64,000 bases of DNA from Corylus avellana. Taxonomy: Eukaryota; Streptophyta; Magnoliopsida; Fagales; Betulaceae. Position numbers and translations under genes: made by a program. Position 1 is the stretch's first letter; each line of letters starts with the position of its first letter. The notes under the pieces are model-generated. The model saw nothing but the letters and a program-made list of their open reading frames with translations. It searched no databases and was not told the DNA's origin. The stretch is taken from the NCBI RefSeq assembly GCF_901000735.1, contig NC_081544.1, positions 23,873,692-23,937,691 of the forward strand. Direction: 5' to 3'. Of this stretch, positions 22,574 to 34,791 are shown piece after piece.

Positions 22574-24455
22574 ACGACATGGATCATGGGTTTCTTTCTC
22601 CTTTTTCCTTTTGCCCTATTAATCAGAAAATTTGCACATGATTTGAGCATATTGTAATTTGGACAAATATAATATTAACTCTTGAAAGAAGTCATCCAAT
22701 CATTAAATTCTAGGTATAAATACAAAATTAGCTATTGTGATTGACTTAAATTACAAATTATTATTTGCGGTAAAAAAAATAATTCAAGGGTTCTTGGGAT
22801 AGGCCGAAATAACAATTTAGCCCATAAAGTCAAATTTCGTCACAATACTTAACGGATTCTCTGTTAGTTTGCCACATCACCACCAATGAAAAATCAAATT
22901 TCATGTTTTTCACTCTTTTATATTTCCCATTTCTTTCATTTTGTTATTTGGCTCAATTTTTGTGGGTGCTGGGGGCTTAGGGACTTAAGTACCCTGGTGC
23001 AGCACAGCGATGGGCTTGCAAATGATAGCCTCCTTCGCAGCCTCACAATGTAGCGAAGCACGAGAGTTGAGAGATCGTAGTTGTCATTATTTTATTGGTG
23101 TTGACGAGAGATACACTAACAAAATTGGTCAAGTGTTTTGATTGAATTTGACTGTAGAGACTAAATTATTATTTTGGTATACCCTGAATACTTCTAAATT
23201 ATTTTTTATACCACATCCACAAGGAGCGTTTTATAATTTAGGCCAACCACAAAAATTGATTTTGCATTTATCCATTTGTTTTTTCTCTCTCTTAAAAACC
23301 AATAGACTCTCTTGGTATTTCCTAATGCAAGGGAAAGCCAGAAAGCTAAAGTGCTCCTAATTAAGCACTAGCAACAACTTATCTTCAATCTTTTTCTAAA
23401 TCTAAAAAATCAAATTACTTTTTGATTTAATATTTAAATTCATTCCTTAGCCCGCGAGCCATCCCCGCTTCACAAGTGGCCTTGGGGGGTGGGTTGCCCC
23501 ACCTCCAAAGGTGGCTGGGGCCTGGGGGTAGCTCATGGCCACCCCTCCTCAGGGTGGCTGCCTCTATGTTTTTTATTTTTTAAATAATTAATGATGATGG
23601 TAGGTGCCGGGGTATGGTGAAAAGCTTTAAAGCTGCTGTTGATTCTCGATCGATCGATTAGCCGTCCTGAGAGGGACGTTGATTAAAATTCTTTAACTAG
23701 ACAATTTGTAGTGGGGTGAGCTATCCCAGCCGGTGATATATTAAGTACATAAACTAGGCCATGAAATTAGGAAGCGGCATTAATTAATTCATAACAACAT
23801 ATTGGTCGATATTTCATTTAATAATGTTTGTTTGGTGTACGTTGGAGTTGGTTGTACGTAGAACCAACCAGTTTCCTACCAACCTTCCGTATTTGGCTTC
23901 GGCTTCTCGTTACAACTCCTTCGGTTTATGTCACACGGCACACTTAATACTTAAAATTGCGTTATGAATGGTGAAAAATGCTTTTAATATTTAAAAAATA
24001 CTTGTATCAAATTACAAGTTGTACTGTTTGATAACAAATTTAAAAAGTATTTATTTGACTTTTTTACGCCTCAATTACACGTCATTTTTTTTTTTTTTTT
24101 TCAGTAACATTTTATCAAGGGTAAATTAATTAATTATGAATTTAAATTAAGAAAAAAAGTCCACGTAACTCCTTCAAATTATCACGAAATTGTTAATGTT
24201 CTCCTCATATTCCCATAAACTATCAAAAAATAACAATGTCCTCCCAATAAAAAAAATATCGATCCCTTAATAAAATTTAAAAACCGTAAATTCCTCTCCT
24301 ACACTTCTTTGAAGAAAAACTAAAAAAGTTAACCTTAATTACTTGTCTCACTAACAAAACTATGCCTTGTTTTTTCAACTAGACCCACCGGCATTGACAA
24401 TTTTTGGTGGCCCTCAAGTTAATTAAAATTTTGAATTGTAAGTGCATGACTCCTA

Positions 24456-24790
24456 GATCATTTCCAATGGAGGAGCTAAATTTTTATGCAAAATAGCTCC
24501 TCAAAACTCATTTTATCTAGTTTAGCCAATGAATTTTTAAAGGCCTCAGCTCCTACATTCGATTAGCTATATTTTTATCTATATCATTTAAATATTTTTT
24601 TATTAAAAATTGGGAAAGAATATTTTCATAATAATCCCTTGAAAAGTGGAAAACGTTTTGGAAAAAAGAGAAAACAAGTGCGGCTACATGTAGCCTTTTT
24701 TTTTTGGCTAATCCAATGTGAGGTTTTTTTACAAATTTGATTAACCATTTTAGATAAAAATACCATTTGGCGCCTCCATTGGGAATGCTC
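24456..24790. mobile_element. MITE, copy B
   Basis: Same inverted ends as 15038-15373, with one fewer T in a homopolymer and one substitution near the right end. Confidence 0.6.
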
Positions 24791-24960
24791 TTAAAGGCCT
24801 CAACTGTTTTGAATTGTAAGTAACTAGCAGTATGTAACGTAGGAAGCAGTAAAGGTTGCAAAAATTTCATTCTTTCTTTCTAATTGTTGTAATCACAATT
24901 CTATTTAAGCTAATGAAAGCCCAATCAGATGGGTAAGTGAGGAAATGACTATCTCTGATG

Positions 24961-25195
24961 CACTTCTCTCTCTTGTTTAGAGAGAGAAACTCTGGGAAAC
25001 CCTTAGGGTTTTTTCCCCAACCACCTCCTAGTGAGGTCGTCTCCACCTTGTGCGGCCTTCCCGGGGTGGAGGAAAAGGCTTTTGCCTTTTCCTCCCCCCC
25101 CCCTCCCCCCTCCCCCCTCCCCCTCCCCTCCTTTTTTCCCTCTTTGCTGAGTTTTTCATTTGGGTTTCTCTGTGTTTTGTTCTTTTTCTCTATGG
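24961..25195 (+). repeat. LINE-like 5' sequence, diverged from the one after copy A
   Basis: Related to 15544-15740 but clearly diverged after about 25017. It carries a long C-rich run (25093-25135) not present in the relative. It joins directly to Copia gag sequence. Confidence 0.5.
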
Positions 25196-25880
25196 AATGA
25201 GCTCAATTCTCTTGTAGTTATTCGACCATGCACATGTGAACATGGGAGAACTATTGCAGGACAATTCCAACAAGAAAGGCCTATGGAATTTCTACAAGGT
25301 CTTCATGAACGATATGCTACACTTCGTAGCCAAATACTTCTCATGAAATGTTTTCCTAGCACAACCATAATTTATTCACTTGTTCGTCTAGAAGAAAAAC
25401 AACAAGATATACATTCTTCATTATCCCCGACTCTAGATGTTGCAACTTTTATCACCAAGCCCACAAATCGTGGTGGGCAACTCAACCGTAAGCCAGCTAC
25501 CATTGTGATTATTATGGCCGTGACGGTCACACTAAAGACCATTGTTTCAAGCTTGCTGGGTATCCTCCAAAGAAGACTGATGCTCATGCTAAGACAACTA
25601 ACACAGAAGATTGTGCCATGGTGTCACCACCACCCATCACTCAAGAACAATACAACAAATTTCTCGATATGCTCTATTCAAGTAGCATCAATTCTAGTGT
25701 TTCGCTACAGGTATAACCCTTATTGCTCACTCTGCTTCAATGTGGATTATTGATACATGAGCTACTAACCACAGGTGCCACTCATTGTCTTTGTTTTCCT
25801 CTTATAAAGCCTATCCAACTTTATCTTTTGTTCAGCTTCATAATGGGTACAGTCAAATGCATTTATTACACATATTGGGA
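25190..25880 (+). pseudogene. Copia gag and protease-start remnant
   Basis: The frame opening LWNELNSL, followed by MEFLQGLHERYATLRSQ, is the Copia gag (UBN2-type) region. A CCHC zinc knuckle follows near 25500-25545 in a shifted frame (GRDGHTKDHCFKLAGYPP). Its second Cys is Tyr (CDYYG instead of CDYCG), a G-to-A type change. Downstream, WIIDT-stop-ATN at about 25744 is the start of the aspartic protease, with the glycine of the DTGA motif replaced by a stop. The element then ends in Gypsy LTR sequence at about 25885. Confidence 0.8.
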
Positions 25881-25884
25881 CCAT

Positions 25885-26270
25885 ATGGGTGTATACTCCC
25901 GGTTCCCCATGTTGATTAACCTAAGAACTCGATGTGGATATCTTTTGTTACTTATGTTAAACTCAGGACTCGGTCATCCAAATTGATTTAACTAACTAGT
26001 CCATACCACATGCACATGTTGATCATACACACACATATGAGGAATTCATGAAAACAGGAATTAATCAATTTAGATACCACAACAAAATCATCATAAGGGC
26101 GCCAATATTGAATATCAACTAAACATAATTAGGGCTTCAATCTAGCCTTACTAAATAAATTAGTTACACATAATAAAAATAAAACTAAAAGAGAAAAGGG
26201 AAAGAAAGAACCGAAAGGTAGCATCCAATTCCTCTCCCCACAGTTGTGTCTTTTTCAGCTTCCTTATTCT
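25885..26270 (-). mobile_element. Gypsy element 2, 3' LTR (outer part)
   Basis: LTR sequence related to the LTRs of Gypsy element 1 (GGTGTATACTCCCGGTTCC and the following sequence). It is interrupted at ATTCT (26266-26270) by element 1 and resumes at 31290-31685. Truncated at its outer end against Copia debris. Confidence 0.75.
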
Positions 26271-27562
26271 TGTTGTGCCAAATACTACCTAAATTAATAG
26301 ATAATATTTAGTACGTTTTAACTCGCAAGTGCACAAGATCAAAACAATAATATAGTAGGCAAATACGATATCATTCCCACGAGGATTGGTAAATTATGTT
26401 TAAAAGTAATTTCCTATTTAATTAAGAGATAAACTCAATTGTCATGATTGAGTTAAAATAAAGAAATAAAATAAGAGATAAACAAAACTAAAAAGTATTA
26501 GGGTTTTTGATATCCACCACTAATCAGATTAATTAAGATAACAATATGCCAATGCGTCAATTATATCGGTATAATTAATGTTTGCCAACCTAAGGGCATG
26601 GGTGTCTACTCCTTAAGCTATTGATTTCCCTAAGCAACGAATTAGGCATGAGTGTCTACTCTAATTCTTTTATTTCTTAAAGCATTTAGCATGGGTGTCT
26701 ACTAAGTTGTTTTTTAAGAAAACATAAATCTGTGGAAATCAACAAACACACGAGGCCTAGGGCATGGGTGTCTACTCCCGGTTCCCAAAGTTGATTAACC
26801 CAAGAATTCGGTGTGGATATCTTTTGTTACTCTTATTAAACCCAAGATTCGATCATCCAAATTGATTTAACTAATTAGTCCATACCACATGTATATGTTG
26901 GCCAAACAGACACATATGAGGAATACAAGGTAACAGGTATTAATCAAGTTAAAAACACCAAAATATAATTGTAGCAAAGGCGCCAATATTACAATCATAA
27001 AAAGACATGATTAGGGCTTCAATCTAGCCCTAATAAAAATATAAACTAGACAACAAAAATAAAAGGGTGGAAGAGAAGAAAAACCCAAACTCCTCTTGAT
27101 GTAGCCTTCAGTTCCTTTCCAGAGCTTGTGCCTCTTTTCTCCACACCTATTCCTAGAGGCTAAGAGGTCTATTTATAGGCTTTAGAAGTCCTTGTTAAAC
27201 AAGTAAACCCGGAAAATTCGCAGGGTTTTAATCCTATTACAAGTTGGAGTTGGAAAACCATAATATGGAAGGAAACAGAGTCTGTCCGCAGCTTCTAGAA
27301 TTCTCCAGCGCATAGGTGCGATCAATCGCAACCCGTGTGCGATTGATCACAGTCTCCTGTGATCGATCACACTCCAGAAACTCCAATTTTTCCAAAATTC
27401 TCTCTTTGAGCCCAAATCTTCCAGATTTACTTCATTTTCTTCCAAAAGCCTACAAAAGCAAAGAAAGTACAAAAAGGAAGTAAAATGGCCTAATTAACCA
27501 AAACCAAAGGATTAAAACATGCAAGTTAAGGGCTGAAAATATGAATATTTTAGCACTTATCA
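26271..27562 (-). repeat. 3' LTR of Gypsy element 1
   Basis: 1292 bp, starting TGATAAGTGCTAAAATATTC on the minus strand. It contains four spaced copies of GCATGGGTGTCTACT or a one-base variant (plus-strand reading) and a cluster of GCGATCAATCGCA-like near-palindromes at about 27315-27370. Confidence 0.88.
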
Positions 27563-27575
27563 CCCCCTCCCAAAC
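27563..27575 (-). promoter_or_regulatory. Polypurine tract of Gypsy element 1
   Basis: GTTTGGGAGGGGG on the minus strand, immediately before the 3' LTR. This is the expected plus-strand primer position. Confidence 0.8.
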
Positions 27576-28356
27576 TTACATATTGCTAGTCCCTTAGCAA
27601 TACAAAACTAAAAACAAGAATGAAAAAACAGAAAACAAGAGATAAATCCATCTTTCGTGGGATGTACGATTGCATTTAGCATATGCAACAAGCCTTTTAA
27701 TCCAGTAGGAATTCCCTAGTGGACGAGTGAAGTCTCATGAGGGTTTTCCAGAAATGTTACCCACAAACATCATGCAAGAGTTTATGCTATTCGAAAATTA
27801 AGGTATCACTCAAAACCATGATTCTCATTCATTAGCAAGCTTAAAAAGATAAACCCTATCTTCACAATGAATTGAAATTTTAAAATTTAATTACTTAGAA
27901 AAAACATGCTAAGACATCACAAGTTTGAAAACAGGGTAAAGTGAACTAGCACATAAATATGAAGCTTCCAATTATTCTAATGTGCAATGTCTCAGTATCT
28001 CAAAGTTCACTGAAATCCCTATTAGAATGAACAACAATGGCATATTTTTCTCTTTCTTCTTCTTTTCTCTTTTTTTTTTTTTTTTTTTCTTCATCAGGTT
28101 GTGCAATGCTTGATTCCCTTAAGCTTTCTAATTGACCCATGTAACAAGTGTTAAGTCAATGACTCCCAAACCAGATGGTTTTAGGGCATTAGGTATAGAG
28201 ACACCCCTAGGACTTACTTACTCGAGTCAAAAAGGCTACGAAACCAAACTAACCATGATATTAACCAAATAAAAAATTTTCACCTTTTGACGTGAACACT
28301 CAATGCTCTGAGGCAAGAGGTCCAGTTACTCAGTGAAAAGCTTATCAATGATCATA

Positions 28357-28388
<32 letters not shown>

Positions 28389-29264
28389 CATTTTTTTTTT
28401 CACATATATATATGCCAAGGTATCCATCTAATAAATCATCCAGTTTCACTTAAGACATAGAAACTCACACATTAAACTTTCATGTCATACCTCACTAATT
28501 TTGTGCTAATGTGCTTGTGTAAGATCAGATCAAACATGTGAATTCTCAACTGTCCTAAGCAAGTAACCAAACTGAAAAACTCAATTATTAGCTCATGTGT
28601 TCAAAATTTTAAGCTCACTGATGAATTCAAGCCACAATTTTGGAGAGCAACTAAAATTTTAAGACAAACATGAACATGCATATATTTTTTTTATTTTTTA
28701 TTTTTCACAAATAAAAATAAAATAACACTGGGACAAAGTGTGTTTGAACAAAATGTGTGCCCATACCCCCAAACTTAAATGACACATTGTCCCCAATGTG
28801 TCTAAATAAAGGAAATAGTGTACGCGGGAGATGGAAAACATCGTCTTGGAAAGCATGGCTCATAGCACACCCCCAAACTTGAAGTGAAGCACACTTGTCC
28901 TTGCAAAATAAGAAAACACAAAAACAAGTAAACGGAAACAAAACTAAAGAGAAAAAGATGATATGAAAATACACAAAGACAAAAATAAAATAACAAGATA
29001 ACTATGGGTGCCTCCCATGAGCGCTAAGTTTAACCGTCTTCAGCCAGACTGTACAGCAGCTTCAGTACTACTGGATGGAGGTGTGCTCAATCGCACTGGC
29101 GCATGGTAGCTCAAAGTTGTGAACAGAGAATAATAAAAACTAACAGACTTTAAAAACAGAAACGTAAAACAAAAGGCAAATTATAAGAAAACAGAAAAAA
29201 AAAAATACAAATAAAATAATAGAAATACAAGATTGAAATCAGCAGCTTCAATACTATTGTCTGG

Positions 29265-29865
29265 CTATGTGCTCGATCACAATGCAGCTGCGCTCGATCG
29301 CACTAGAATGGGCGCTCGAGCGCACTGTCGCAAAACATAGACATATAAGGCTCAGAGGCAGCTGTGCGCTCGATCGCAGTGATACCGCGCTCGATCGCAC
29401 TGCCGCAAATTATATGAGATTTGCTGACAGATCAGAAACGAAAGACAAAATAGACAGAAATATAAAATAAACAAAATAATAAAAAAATAATAAAAAAAAT
29501 ATGAACAAAACAGAGCAAAGAAAGAAAATTAAAATAATAATAATAATAAAAAAATAAAATAAAATAAAAGAATTATAAACAAACAAAAAGAAAGAAAATA
29601 AAAGAAGCAAAATTAAAACAAAATTGAAAATAGAATAGAAACAGATAAGTAAATGGAAAAATTAATATATATATATATATATTGGATAAAACAGAAATAA
29701 AAATTAAAATAATAGACATGAAACAAAAAAAACAAAAAATAGAAATATAAAAATAAAATAAAATAAAATAAAGGCAAAATTGCTCCCTGGAACTACGCTC
29801 GATCGCAGGTTTGTGCGCTCGATCGCACTGTGCTCAATCGCACCCGGCCTACGTTCGATCGCAGT
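29265..29865. repeat. Cluster of CGCTCGATCGCAC near-palindromes
   Basis: At least eight copies of a ~14-bp motif, consensus GCGCTCGATCGCAC, near 29269, 29289, 29311, 29366, 29387, 29797, 29815 and 29851, with CGATCG or CGAGCG at the centre. The surrounding sequence is A-rich and non-coding. The same motif family occurs in the LTRs and in element 2 near 34560-34640. Confidence 0.8.
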
Positions 29866-30014
29866 CACAGAATGCAGATTCCGCAAGCTGAAACAAGACA
29901 GAAACAAGGAAGTAAAAAGAAACAGGAAAATATTTTTGATTTTTTTTTTTTGATATAAACAAAATTAAAAGAACATAACTCAAGGAAAATAATTCTAAAC
30001 AAAATTGAACACAA

Positions 30015-30032
30015 TCCACGGCAACGGCGCCA
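30015..30032 (-). promoter_or_regulatory. Primer-binding site (tRNA-Asp) of Gypsy element 1
   Basis: TGGCGCCGTTGCCGTGGA on the minus strand, six bases inside the 5' LTR. It is complementary to the 3' end of plant tRNA-Asp except for one base (GTGG for GGGG). This primer is typical of Tat/Athila Gypsy elements. Confidence 0.85.
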
Positions 30033-30038
30033 AAAACT

Positions 30039-31289
30039 TGTTGAGCCAAATACTACCTAAATTAACAGATAATATTTAGTACGTTTTAACTCCCAAGTGC
30101 ACAAGATCAAAACAATAGTATAGTAGGCAAATACGAGATCATTCCCACGAGGATTGGTAAATTATGTTTTGAAGTAATTTCCTATTTAATTAAGAGATAA
30201 ACTCAATTGTCACGATTGAGTTAAAATGAAGAAATAAAATAAGAGATAAACAAAACTAAAAAGGATTAGGGTTTTTGATATCGACCACTAATCAAACTAA
30301 TTAAGATAACAATATGCCAATGCGCCAATTATATCGGTATAATTAATGTTTGCCAACCTAAGGGCATGGGTGTCTACTCCTTAAGTTATTGATTTTCCTA
30401 AGCAATGAATTAGGCATGGGTGTCTACTCTAATTCTTTTCTTTCTTAAATGATTTAGTATGGGTGTCTACTAAGTTGTTCTTTAAGAAAGCATAAATCTG
30501 TAGAAATCGACAAACACACGAGGCCTAGGGCATGGGTGTCTACTCCCGGTTCCCCATGTTGATTAACCCAAGAATTCGGTGTGGATATCTTTTGTTACTC
30601 TTATTAAACTCAGGACTCGATTATCCAAATTGATTTAACTAACTTGTCCATACCACATGCATATGTTGGCCAGGCAGACACATATGAGGAATACAAGATA
30701 ACAGGTATTAATCAAGTTAAAAACACCAAAATATAATTGTAGCAAAGACGCCAATATTGCAATCATAAAAAGACATTATTAGGGCTTCAATCTAGCCTTA
30801 ATAAAAATATAAACTACATAACAAAAATAAAAGGGTGGAAGAGAAGAAAAACCTAAACTCCTCTTGATGTAGCCTTCAGTTCCTTTCTAGAGCTTGTACC
30901 TCTTTTCTCCACACCTATTCCTAGAGGCTAAGAGGTCTATTTATAGGCTTTAGAAGTCCTTGTTAAACAAGTAAACCCAAAAAATTCATAGGGTTTTAAT
31001 CCTATTACAAGTTGGAGTTGGAAAACCCTAATATGGAACGAAAGGGAGTCTGTCCGTAGCTTCTAGAATTCGCCAGCGCATAGGTGCGATCGATCACACT
31101 CCAGAAACTCCAATTTTTCCAAAATTCTCTCTTTGAGCCCAAATCTTCCAGATTTACTTCATTTTCTTCCAAAAGCCTACAAAAGCAAAGAAAGTACAAA
31201 AAGGAAGTAAAATTGCCTAATTAACCAAAACCAAAGGATTAAAACATGCAAGCTAGGGGCTGAAAATATGAATATTTTAGCACTTATCA
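30039..31289 (-). repeat. 5' LTR of Gypsy element 1
   Basis: 1251 bp. It lacks a short stretch near 31089 that the 3' LTR has around its GCGATTGATC motifs and otherwise differs by scattered substitutions. A fixed age is not estimated here. Confidence 0.88.
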
Positions 31290-33126
31290 ATTCTCAAGGT
31301 TTAGAGGTCTATTTATTGGGCTTTAGAACTCCTTATTACACTAGTAAACCTAGGAAATTCGTAGGGTTTTACTCATATTACAAGTGGGACTTGGAAAACC
31401 CTAATATGGAAGGAAAGGGAGTCTGTCCTCATCTTCTAGAATTCTTCAGCGCAGAGGTGCGATTGATCGCAACCCGTATGCGATCGATCACACTACCAAA
31501 AACTCTAACTTTTCCAAAATTCTCTTTTTGAGCCCAAATCTTCCAGATTTACTTTATTTTCTTCCAAAAGCCTTCAAAAGCATGGAAAACACATAAATGA
31601 ACTAAAATAGCATAAATTAAGTAAAACTAAAGGATTAAAACATGTAAGTTAAGGGTTAAAAATATGAATATTTTAGCACATAACACACCCCCAAACTTAC
31701 ATATTGCTAGTCCCTTAGCAATACAAAACTTAAAAAAGAAAAAAAAAAAAAAAAAAACAGAAAACAAAAAGAGAAATCCATCTTTCGTGAGATGTATAAT
31801 TGCATTTAGCGTATGCAACAAGCCTTTTAAACCCCTAGGAATTCCCTAGAGGACGAGTGAAGTTTCGTGAGGGTTTTTCAGAAATGTTACCCACAAACAT
31901 GATGAACAGTTCATGTTATTCCAAAACTTCAATCATCACTTCAAGATCATGATTTTCATTCATTAACAAGCTTAGAAAGATGAACTCCATCTTCACAATG
32001 AATTGGAACTTCAAAGTTCAATTAATTACAAAGGACATGCTAAAACATCACAAGTTTGAAAACAGTGTGAAGTTAACTTAGCACAAAATTATGAGACTTC
32101 CAAATCTTTCCAATATGTACTGTCTCCATATCTCAAAATTCACTGAAATTCCTATTAGAATGAACAACCAAGGCATTTTTTTTTTTTTCTCGTTAGGTTG
32201 TGCAATGCTTGGTTCTCTTAAGCTTTCGAATTGACCCATGTAGCCAGTGTTAAGTCAATGACTCCCAAACGAGATGGTTTTAGGGCATTAGGTGTAGAGA
32301 CAGTCCTAAGGACCTACTAACTCAAGTAAAAGGCTACAAAACCAAACTAACATTGACATTAATCAAATCAAAAATTTTCACATTTTGACGTGAATACTCA
32401 ATGCTTTAAAGCAAGAGGTCCAGTTACTCAGTGAAAAGCTTATCAATGATCATTTTTTTTTTTTTTCATCATATATATGCCAAAGTGTCCATCTAATAAG
32501 TCATCCAATTTCATCCAAGATACAGAAACACACATATCAGACCTCATGTCATACCTCACAAATTATGTGCTAATGTGCTTGTGTGATCAGATCAAACATG
32601 TGATTTTTGAACTGTTCTAAACAAGTAACCAAACTACAAATATACTCATCAGATCATGTGTTCAAAATTTTAATCTCACTGATGAATTCAAGCTATAATT
32701 CTTTCAGATTAACTTAAAATTTTAGGGTAAACATGAACATGCATAAACTTTTTTTATTTATTTATTTTTTTTCAAATAAACAAAGAAACACACAAAACAA
32801 ATAACATGAAATTGGGACAGAGTGTGTGTAAACAACACGTGTTCCCATACCCCCAAACTTAAATGACACATTGTCCCCAATGTGTCTAAATTAAGGAAAG
32901 AATGTACCCGGGAGATGGACAACATCGTCTTGGAAAGCATGGCTCATAGCACACCCCCAAACTTGAAGTGAAGCACACTTGTCTCTTCAAAATAAGAAAA
33001 CACAAAAACAAGTAAAAAGAAACAAAACTAAAGATAACTAAAAAGATTAACTTAAAACATACTAAACAAAACAAAATAAAAAGATAAACTATGGGGTGCC
33101 TCCCATGAGCGCTAAGTGTAACGTCT

Positions 33127-34503
33127 TCAGCCAGGCTTTGGTACTTTAAACTTGAAGCACCAATCTTTCCTTCTCTTGCACCAAAGGGAATGAATCTTTT
33201 CTGCTGTAAGGTGATTCCCAATGTCTATAGATCGGGGAGGACCACTTTGAGTTTTCTCAAACAATTTCTCATCCGTTGGGGAATCATGAACTGGAATAAA
33301 GTAAGAAGAAAACTCAGGGAGCTTCTCTATCTTGATGTCCACAATTTGCTCATGTGGTAGCTCTAACAGCCTTCTCTCTTGGCCTCTTGGTGTTTCAGGA
33401 ATTAGAGCCAATGTTGAAAAAATCTTAGTGCTCTCTTCTTTTTCCTGATGTGGTTCCTGTGGAACTTCAGTTCGCTCCTGCTTTCCCTCTTCCACTGGAT
33501 TTTCAACCACCTCTTCACTCTTCAGTGTGACAGCTTGCTCATGATAGTTGGGGCATTCTTTCTCCATGTAATGCTCATTTGGATTGGCCACCAACTGACT
33601 TTGACACTCTTCTTCTTCTTCTTCTTCTTCTTTAAGTGTATCTGATTTTTGCTTGAGGTGGGCCTCCATCCATTCAAATGATTGCTCTCTTTCCTCCATG
33701 CGGTTAAGATGAGTCACCACATCTTTTGCAAAGTCAGCATACTATTTTTCTAAAGCAACAACTGCTTCTTCTAAGGTAGACCTTTTTGGAGGAGGTGGTT
33801 CTTCTTGATATTGTTGATGTGGAGAAGAATTCAAATGATCATATATGGGAGATGGCTCCTCTTCTTGGTATTGTGGGGGCCTGTAGGTAGAAGATGGCTC
33901 CTCTTCTTGGTATTGTGGAGGCTAGTAGGTGGAAGATGGCTCCTCTTGATATGCTTCTTCTTCTTTGAGACTATTGCCTTTCGGTTTGAAGTAGGTCTTC
34001 ATCTCCTTAGATGCTTGTTGTGTAGTCTTAATCAATGTATTTACCATATCTATAAGAGAAGGTGGTTCAGCTTGACATTGTTGTTGTGGAACTAATTGAG
34101 AGGAATATGCATGATCATAGAATTACTGATATGAGTGATGTTGCAGTCCATGAGATTGTTGAGCATGAATTCCGAGAGCGTGAGCTTGCCATGAGAGATT
34201 GGATTGTTGGCTCCATGTTGGGTTACAGGAATCAAATTAGCGGCCGTTCCCCTGTCTAGAGAATGATGTGTTCTTATGCCTAAAAATTTTGTTAGAAATT
34301 TGTCTGATTGAAGGACATTCTCTAACATGGTGATAAGGGTCATGGCATAATGAACATGGTCCATAGGGTGTCGAAACGCCTCCCCACATGTGTGAAAATA
34401 GAATAAAATAACTAAAAGAAGTTAAAATTAAAAGGGAAATAAAAACAAAATTAAAATAAAAACTTACTAATATGTAGACTCGAATAACCCTGCATGAAAA
34501 CAA
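33127..34503 (-). pseudogene. Gypsy (Tat/Athila-like) gag-related frame, broken
   Basis: Read on the minus strand. A Cys/His motif CSLCHDPYHHVRECP lies near 34370. After a frameshift the frame continues as LIPVTQHGANNPISHG, then Gln/Pro/Glu-rich repeats (PPQYQEEEPS occurs twice in tandem, 33840-33925), then a Glu-rich coiled-coil-like segment (HLNRMEEREQSFEW) and a basic C-terminus ending KFKVPKPG at 33130. Two in-frame stops lie at 33922-33924 and 33742-33744. Only the last 197 codons are open. It resembles the conserved gag-like protein of plant Gypsy passengers whose pol is missing. Confidence 0.7.
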
Positions 34504-34773
34504 AAGAAGAAAATCAGATCTATAGTTAGTGCAGTAATTATGCTGCTCTCTGGATGTACGATCGATCGCACCGTAAGGTGCGCTCGTTCGTACTGTGCAC
34601 TCAATCGCCCTGGTTGGGCGCTCGAGCGCACCTCCAGAGGCAAAACAGGAACTGCGGAAAAAAAATAGAAAAACAAAAAAATTTAAAACAAAAATAAATT
34701 AAACCAAAATTGAATATTGAATATTAAAATAACACAACTAAAGGAAATTAATTCTAAACAAAATTCGCCGCAA

Positions 34774-34791
34774 TCCCTGGCAACGGCGCCA
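34774..34791 (-). promoter_or_regulatory. Primer-binding site (tRNA-Asp) of Gypsy element 2
   Basis: TGGCGCCGTTGCCAGGGA on the minus strand, next to the truncated 5' LTR. One base differs from the tRNA-Asp complement. Confidence 0.8.

Larger units (their letters stand above)
16472..25017. repeat. 8.5-kb duplicated segment, copy B
   Basis: Almost identical to 7058-15600. It starts exactly at the N gap and loses high identity at about 25017 within a LINE-like 5' sequence. The same MITE mosaic, CACTA, MULE-MITE, minisatellite, hAT and MITE follow in the same order at an offset of 9414-9420 bp. Confidence 0.95.
26271..31289 (-). mobile_element. Gypsy element 1: complete non-autonomous LTR retrotransposon
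   Basis: Minus-strand orientation. The 5' LTR is 30039-31289 (1251 bp) and the 3' LTR 26271-27562 (1292 bp). Both start TGATAAGTGC and end in CAACA. A perfect 5-bp target duplication ATTCT lies at 26266-26270 and 31290-31294. The primer-binding site (30015-30032) matches tRNA-Asp apart from one base, and a polypurine tract GGGAGGGGG abuts the 3' LTR. The 2.5-kb interior has no recognisable gag or pol, so it is a LARD-type passenger related to Tat/Athila Gypsy elements. It sits in the 3' LTR of element 2. Confidence 0.9.
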
